DNA of 5,201 nucleotides from NCBI GenBank assembly GCA_021849525.1, contig JAJZSS010000173.1:1-5201 (forward strand), written 5' to 3'. Under the pieces are notes generated by a model, which worked only from the letters and a program-made list of their open reading frames with translations, did no database searches and was not told the DNA's origin. The translations under genes and the position numbers were made by a program. Numbering within the stretch: position 1 is the first letter of the stretch; each line of letters begins with the position of its first letter. This DNA is from Chloroflexota bacterium. Its GTDB lineage: Bacteria; Chloroflexota; Anaerolineae; Anaerolineales; UBA4823. Positions 4,994 to 5,201 of this stretch are shown one piece after another.

Positions 4994-5201
4994 TTAGCCA
5001 CGCAATTTAGCCAGGTAATTTTCCAGCACACTCACCTGGGTTTCAATTTCCGGGATAATCTGCCGCGCCTCTTCCAAACGGTTTCCCTCGCTGGCTTGCT
5101 CCAGGGAAAAAGCCAGCGAGCGCAGCTTATTTGCGGAGAAATTCGCAGCCGAGCCCTTCAGCTCATTTGCAAATTGAGTAAGTTGTAGAGTATTCCCAGA
5201 T
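4994..5201 (-). CDS. HPt-like domain at the C-terminus of a partial gene (probable hybrid sensor kinase), active His replaced by Asn
   Basis: On the minus strand a frame stays open from the right edge to TAA (4996 to 4994), giving 68 visible residues. They read as the second half of an HPt domain: FANELKGSAANFSANKL, then LRSLAFSLEQAS, EEARQIIPEIETQVSVLENYLAKL. HPt proteins carry a phosphorylated His in the motif H-x-L-K-G-S. Here that position is Asn (codon AAT, 5165-5167 on the + strand), one base from a His codon. The LKGSAAN part and the two following helices are well conserved. The gene could be a stand-alone HPt protein or, more often for this kind of ending, the tail of a hybrid histidine kinase. 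It is cut by the window edge, so neither can be decided. It converges with the single-domain receiver. Confidence 0.82.
   Translation of the reverse strand, partial: SGNTLQLTQFANELKGSAANFSANKLRSLAFSLEQASEGNRLEEARQIIPEIETQVSVLENYLAKLRG
5087..5120. repeat. Perfect 11-base inverted repeat inside the HPt coding region
   Basis: CTCGCTGGCTT (5087-5097) and AAGCCAGCGAG (5110-5120) are exact reverse complements around a 12-base loop. A second, shorter pair overlaps it: TTCCCT (5083-5088) with AGGGAA (5103-5108). The two pairings exclude each other. The repeat lies fully within codons of the HPt helices and has no T-run, so it is not a standard terminator. Confidence 0.6.

Overview
The window looks like part of a Chloroflexota (probably Anaerolineae-type) chromosome. 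It has moderate GC and is densely packed with signal-transduction genes. The best lineage clue is the membrane protein at the left edge, whose LRYRLWDIEV and DRRFYRHKYDAE signatures I associate from memory with Chloroflexota sensor proteins. The GAF-SpoIIE phosphatase that follows it is also of a type I associate with that phylum. This assignment is inference, not a database result.

Left and centre (1-3815, + strand) is a compact operon that resembles a Rsb/SpoIIA partner-switching module. In order it encodes: (1) the C-terminal part of a polytopic membrane sensor, cut by the window edge; (2) a GAF plus SpoIIE/PP2C phosphatase (RsbU-like) that begins directly after the sensor's stop codon and in the same reading frame; (3) a small GHKL-fold, RsbW-like protein overlapping the phosphatase by ATGA, with a damaged N-box and G1 box; (4) a STAS anti-anti-sigma protein (RsbV/SpoIIAA-like); (5) a 254-residue protein of unknown function, perhaps SRPBCC/DUF1990-like. 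The expected logic is that the sensor perceives a membrane or external signal, the phosphatase dephosphorylates the STAS protein, and the STAS protein binds or releases a partner. The RsbW-like protein appears to lack the catalytic glutamate, so the kinase acting on the STAS protein may be encoded elsewhere. No sigma factor is visible.

Right side (3817-5201) is a phosphorelay cluster. A NarL/FixJ response regulator on the minus strand converges on the operon with a 1-base gap. Across a 127-base divergent intergenic region lies a plus-strand single-domain receiver. At the right edge a minus-strand gene enters whose visible C-terminus is an HPt-like four-helix domain, probably the tail of a hybrid kinase. 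Its normally phosphorylated histidine is replaced by asparagine.

The main observations for follow-up are the in-frame TAG|ATG junction that divides the sensor from the phosphatase inside what looks like one GAF domain, the degenerate RsbW-like protein, the His-less HPt, and a (GA)6 tract serving as the ribosome binding region of the unknown gene. No RNA genes, insertion sequences or CRISPR arrays were seen.
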